Of a stretch of DNA of 64,000 nt, positions 63,180-64,000 are shown piece by piece. The stretch is from Bacteroidetes bacterium GWF2_38_335 (GTDB lineage Bacteria > Bacteroidota > Bacteroidia > Bacteroidales > GWF2-38-335). Each line of letters opens with the position of its first letter. The stretch's first letter is position 1. The notes beneath the pieces were generated by a model. The model saw nothing but the letters and a program-made list of their open reading frames with translations, was not told the origin of the DNA and ran no database searches. Where the stretch lies: positions 124,001 through 188,000 of the forward strand of contig MEOH01000016.1 in NCBI GenBank assembly GCA_001769535.1, in the 5' to 3' direction. The position numbers were made by a program, and so were the translations under genes.

Positions 63180-63779
63180 TTGAAACTCTTTATCAAATAT
63201 ATGGTAAGTATCCGCTGCAAAATGCTGGTAAAAGCCGAGTTGAAAAAACTTGGTCTTCACTACATTTTAGTAGAACTTGGAGAAATAGAGATCATGGAAG
63301 ACATCACTGAAAAGCAAAGAATGGAGCTCAAGGCAGCTTTGCAAAAATCGGGGCTTGAATTGATGGAAGATAAAAAAGCCATGCTTATCAGCAAAATAAA
63401 AAGTGCCATAATAGAAATGGTTCATTATACCGAGGAGGCCATAAAAGTTAATTTTTCAGATTACCTGAGCGAAAAACTTAAATATGACTATACATATATG
63501 GCAAATCTGTTTTCAGAAGTACAGGGAACCACCATTGAGCAGTTTATCATCTTTCATAAAATTGAACGAGTAAAAGAACTAATTATTTACAATGAATTGA
63601 ATATCACAGAAATTGCATGGAAGATGAATTACAGCAGTGTGGCACATCTGTCAAATCAGTTCAAAAAAGTTACCGGGCTCTCTCCTTCTCATTTTAAGAC
63701 ATTAAAAGATAAGAGAAGAAGTCCGATCGAAGACATTGGAAACAATAATTCACCTTTATCCGTCATTGAGGAAACTTAA
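63180..63779 (+). CDS. AraC-family regulator, paralogue 2 (TTG start)
   Basis: A 199-residue paralogue of the protein at 60269, matching from residue 1 (MKLFIKYMVSIRCKM against MKLYIKYMVSIRCKM) through the AraC helix-turn-helix (YTYMANLFSEVQGTTIEQFI, YSSVAHLSNQFKKVTGLSPSHFK). Because homology reaches the first codon, the TTG at 63180 is the likely start; the first ATG (63201) would cut off conserved residues. It is followed after two bases by a PAS-domain gene, so regulator and sensor are probably co-translated. Confidence 0.85.
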   Translation: MKLFIKYMVSIRCKMLVKAELKKLGLHYILVELGEIEIMEDITEKQRMELKAALQKSGLELMEDKKAMLISKIKSAIIEMVHYTEEAIKVNFSDYLSEKLKYDYTYMANLFSEVQGTTIEQFIIFHKIERVKELIIYNELNITEIAWKMNYSSVAHLSNQFKKVTGLSPSHFKTLKDKRRSPIEDIGNNNSPLSVIEET

Positions 63780-63781
63780 AA

Positions 63782-64000
63782 ATGAAAGAGAAAAAACTAT
63801 TTGAATCTCTGTATGTCAGAAGTTTGATAGAAGCCAGCCGTGATCCATTGATAGCCATAAACATCAATGGAAAAATTACTGACATGAACAAGGCAATGAC
63901 AATAATCACGGGTGTTTCACGCAAAAAACTTACAGGCACAAACTTTTTCAAATACTTTACTGACCAAAAAAAAGCAAAAAAAGTTTATGTGCAAGTTTTC
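63782..64000 (+). CDS. PAS-domain sensor protein, N-terminal part (runs past the window)
   Basis: The frame opens at ATG 63782 and stays open to base 64000 (73 codons). The start, LYVRSLIEASRDPLIAININ, followed by GKITDMNKAMTIITGVSRKK and LTGTNFFKYF, is a PAS domain. Such proteins in Bacteroidota usually continue into more PAS domains and a histidine kinase or similar output, which cannot be seen here. It starts two bases after the AraC stop, so a sensor-regulator pair is likely. Confidence 0.85.
   Translation, partial: MKEKKLFESLYVRSLIEASRDPLIAININGKITDMNKAMTIITGVSRKKLTGTNFFKYFTDQKKAKKVYVQVF

Overview
The window looks like a chromosome segment of an uncultured member of the Bacteroidota, probably Bacteroidales-like. 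The grounds are: many secreted proteins ending in type IX secretion (T9SS) sorting domains, a SprB-repeat protein, a TonB-dependent receptor with a carboxypeptidase-regulatory N-terminus, TAnnTTTG -7 promoter boxes, A-rich rather than Shine-Dalgarno leaders, and several Bacteroidota-typical families of unknown function. I see no rRNA, tRNA, CRISPR array, insertion sequence, phage gene or replication origin.

Region by region. 1-7.9 kb: acyl-CoA catabolism (end of an acyl-CoA dehydrogenase, both subunits of a 3-oxoacid CoA-transferase, two HMG-CoA-lyase-fold enzymes, a Cys-rich conserved protein), interrupted by a SprB/T9SS surface protein. 8-15 kb: ddl, a small HEPN-like protein, a repeat-filled gene desert with a gene remnant, a BadF-type sugar kinase, a subtilisin-like protease and two envelope proteins of unknown role. 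15-20.5 kb: a secreted transglutaminase-like protein, an outer-membrane barrel broken by a frameshift, its intact neighbour, a lipoprotein and a large DUF3857-like protein. 20.9-28.3 kb: icmF (fused isobutyryl-CoA mutase), two unknown coupled genes and a beta-helix T9SS protein. 28.4-31.6 kb: a metal-linked group (HMA protein, TonB receptor, Cys/His-rich exported protein). 31.9-37.1 kb: a repeat-rich secreted protein, a pentapeptide-type lipoprotein and two tandem papain-like lipoproteins. 37.3-49.2 kb: three TPR/SpoIIE-type phosphatase proteins, one of which has lost its catalytic residues, plus xseB, a PNGase-F-like/PHP gene pair and kdsA. 49.7-58.4 kb: yjbQ, iorAB, an M43 protease, a CxxC-repeat/FISUMP protein, pepD and an AlkD-like protein. 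58.6-64 kb: a B12-binding radical SAM protein and a stress-type cluster (two AraC paralogues flanking BON, barrel, cupin, small membrane and lipoprotein genes, then a PAS protein).

How the genes fit together: the catabolic genes suggest amino-acid fermentation or oxidation. IorAB would convert aromatic 2-oxoacids to acyl-CoAs, IcmF would interconvert isobutyryl- and butyryl-CoA, and the dehydrogenase, lyase and CoA-transferase would handle branched acyl-CoA and acetoacetate. The most interesting unlisted signal is a shared promoter layout in front of three genes at the right end. It has two ATTATGTAA-like direct repeats exactly 21 bp apart and a downstream nnACTTTR box at the same offset in all three, next to two paralogous AraC regulators. 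Intergenic DNA is unusually rich in short dispersed palindromes and degenerate 8-9 nt tandem repeats.
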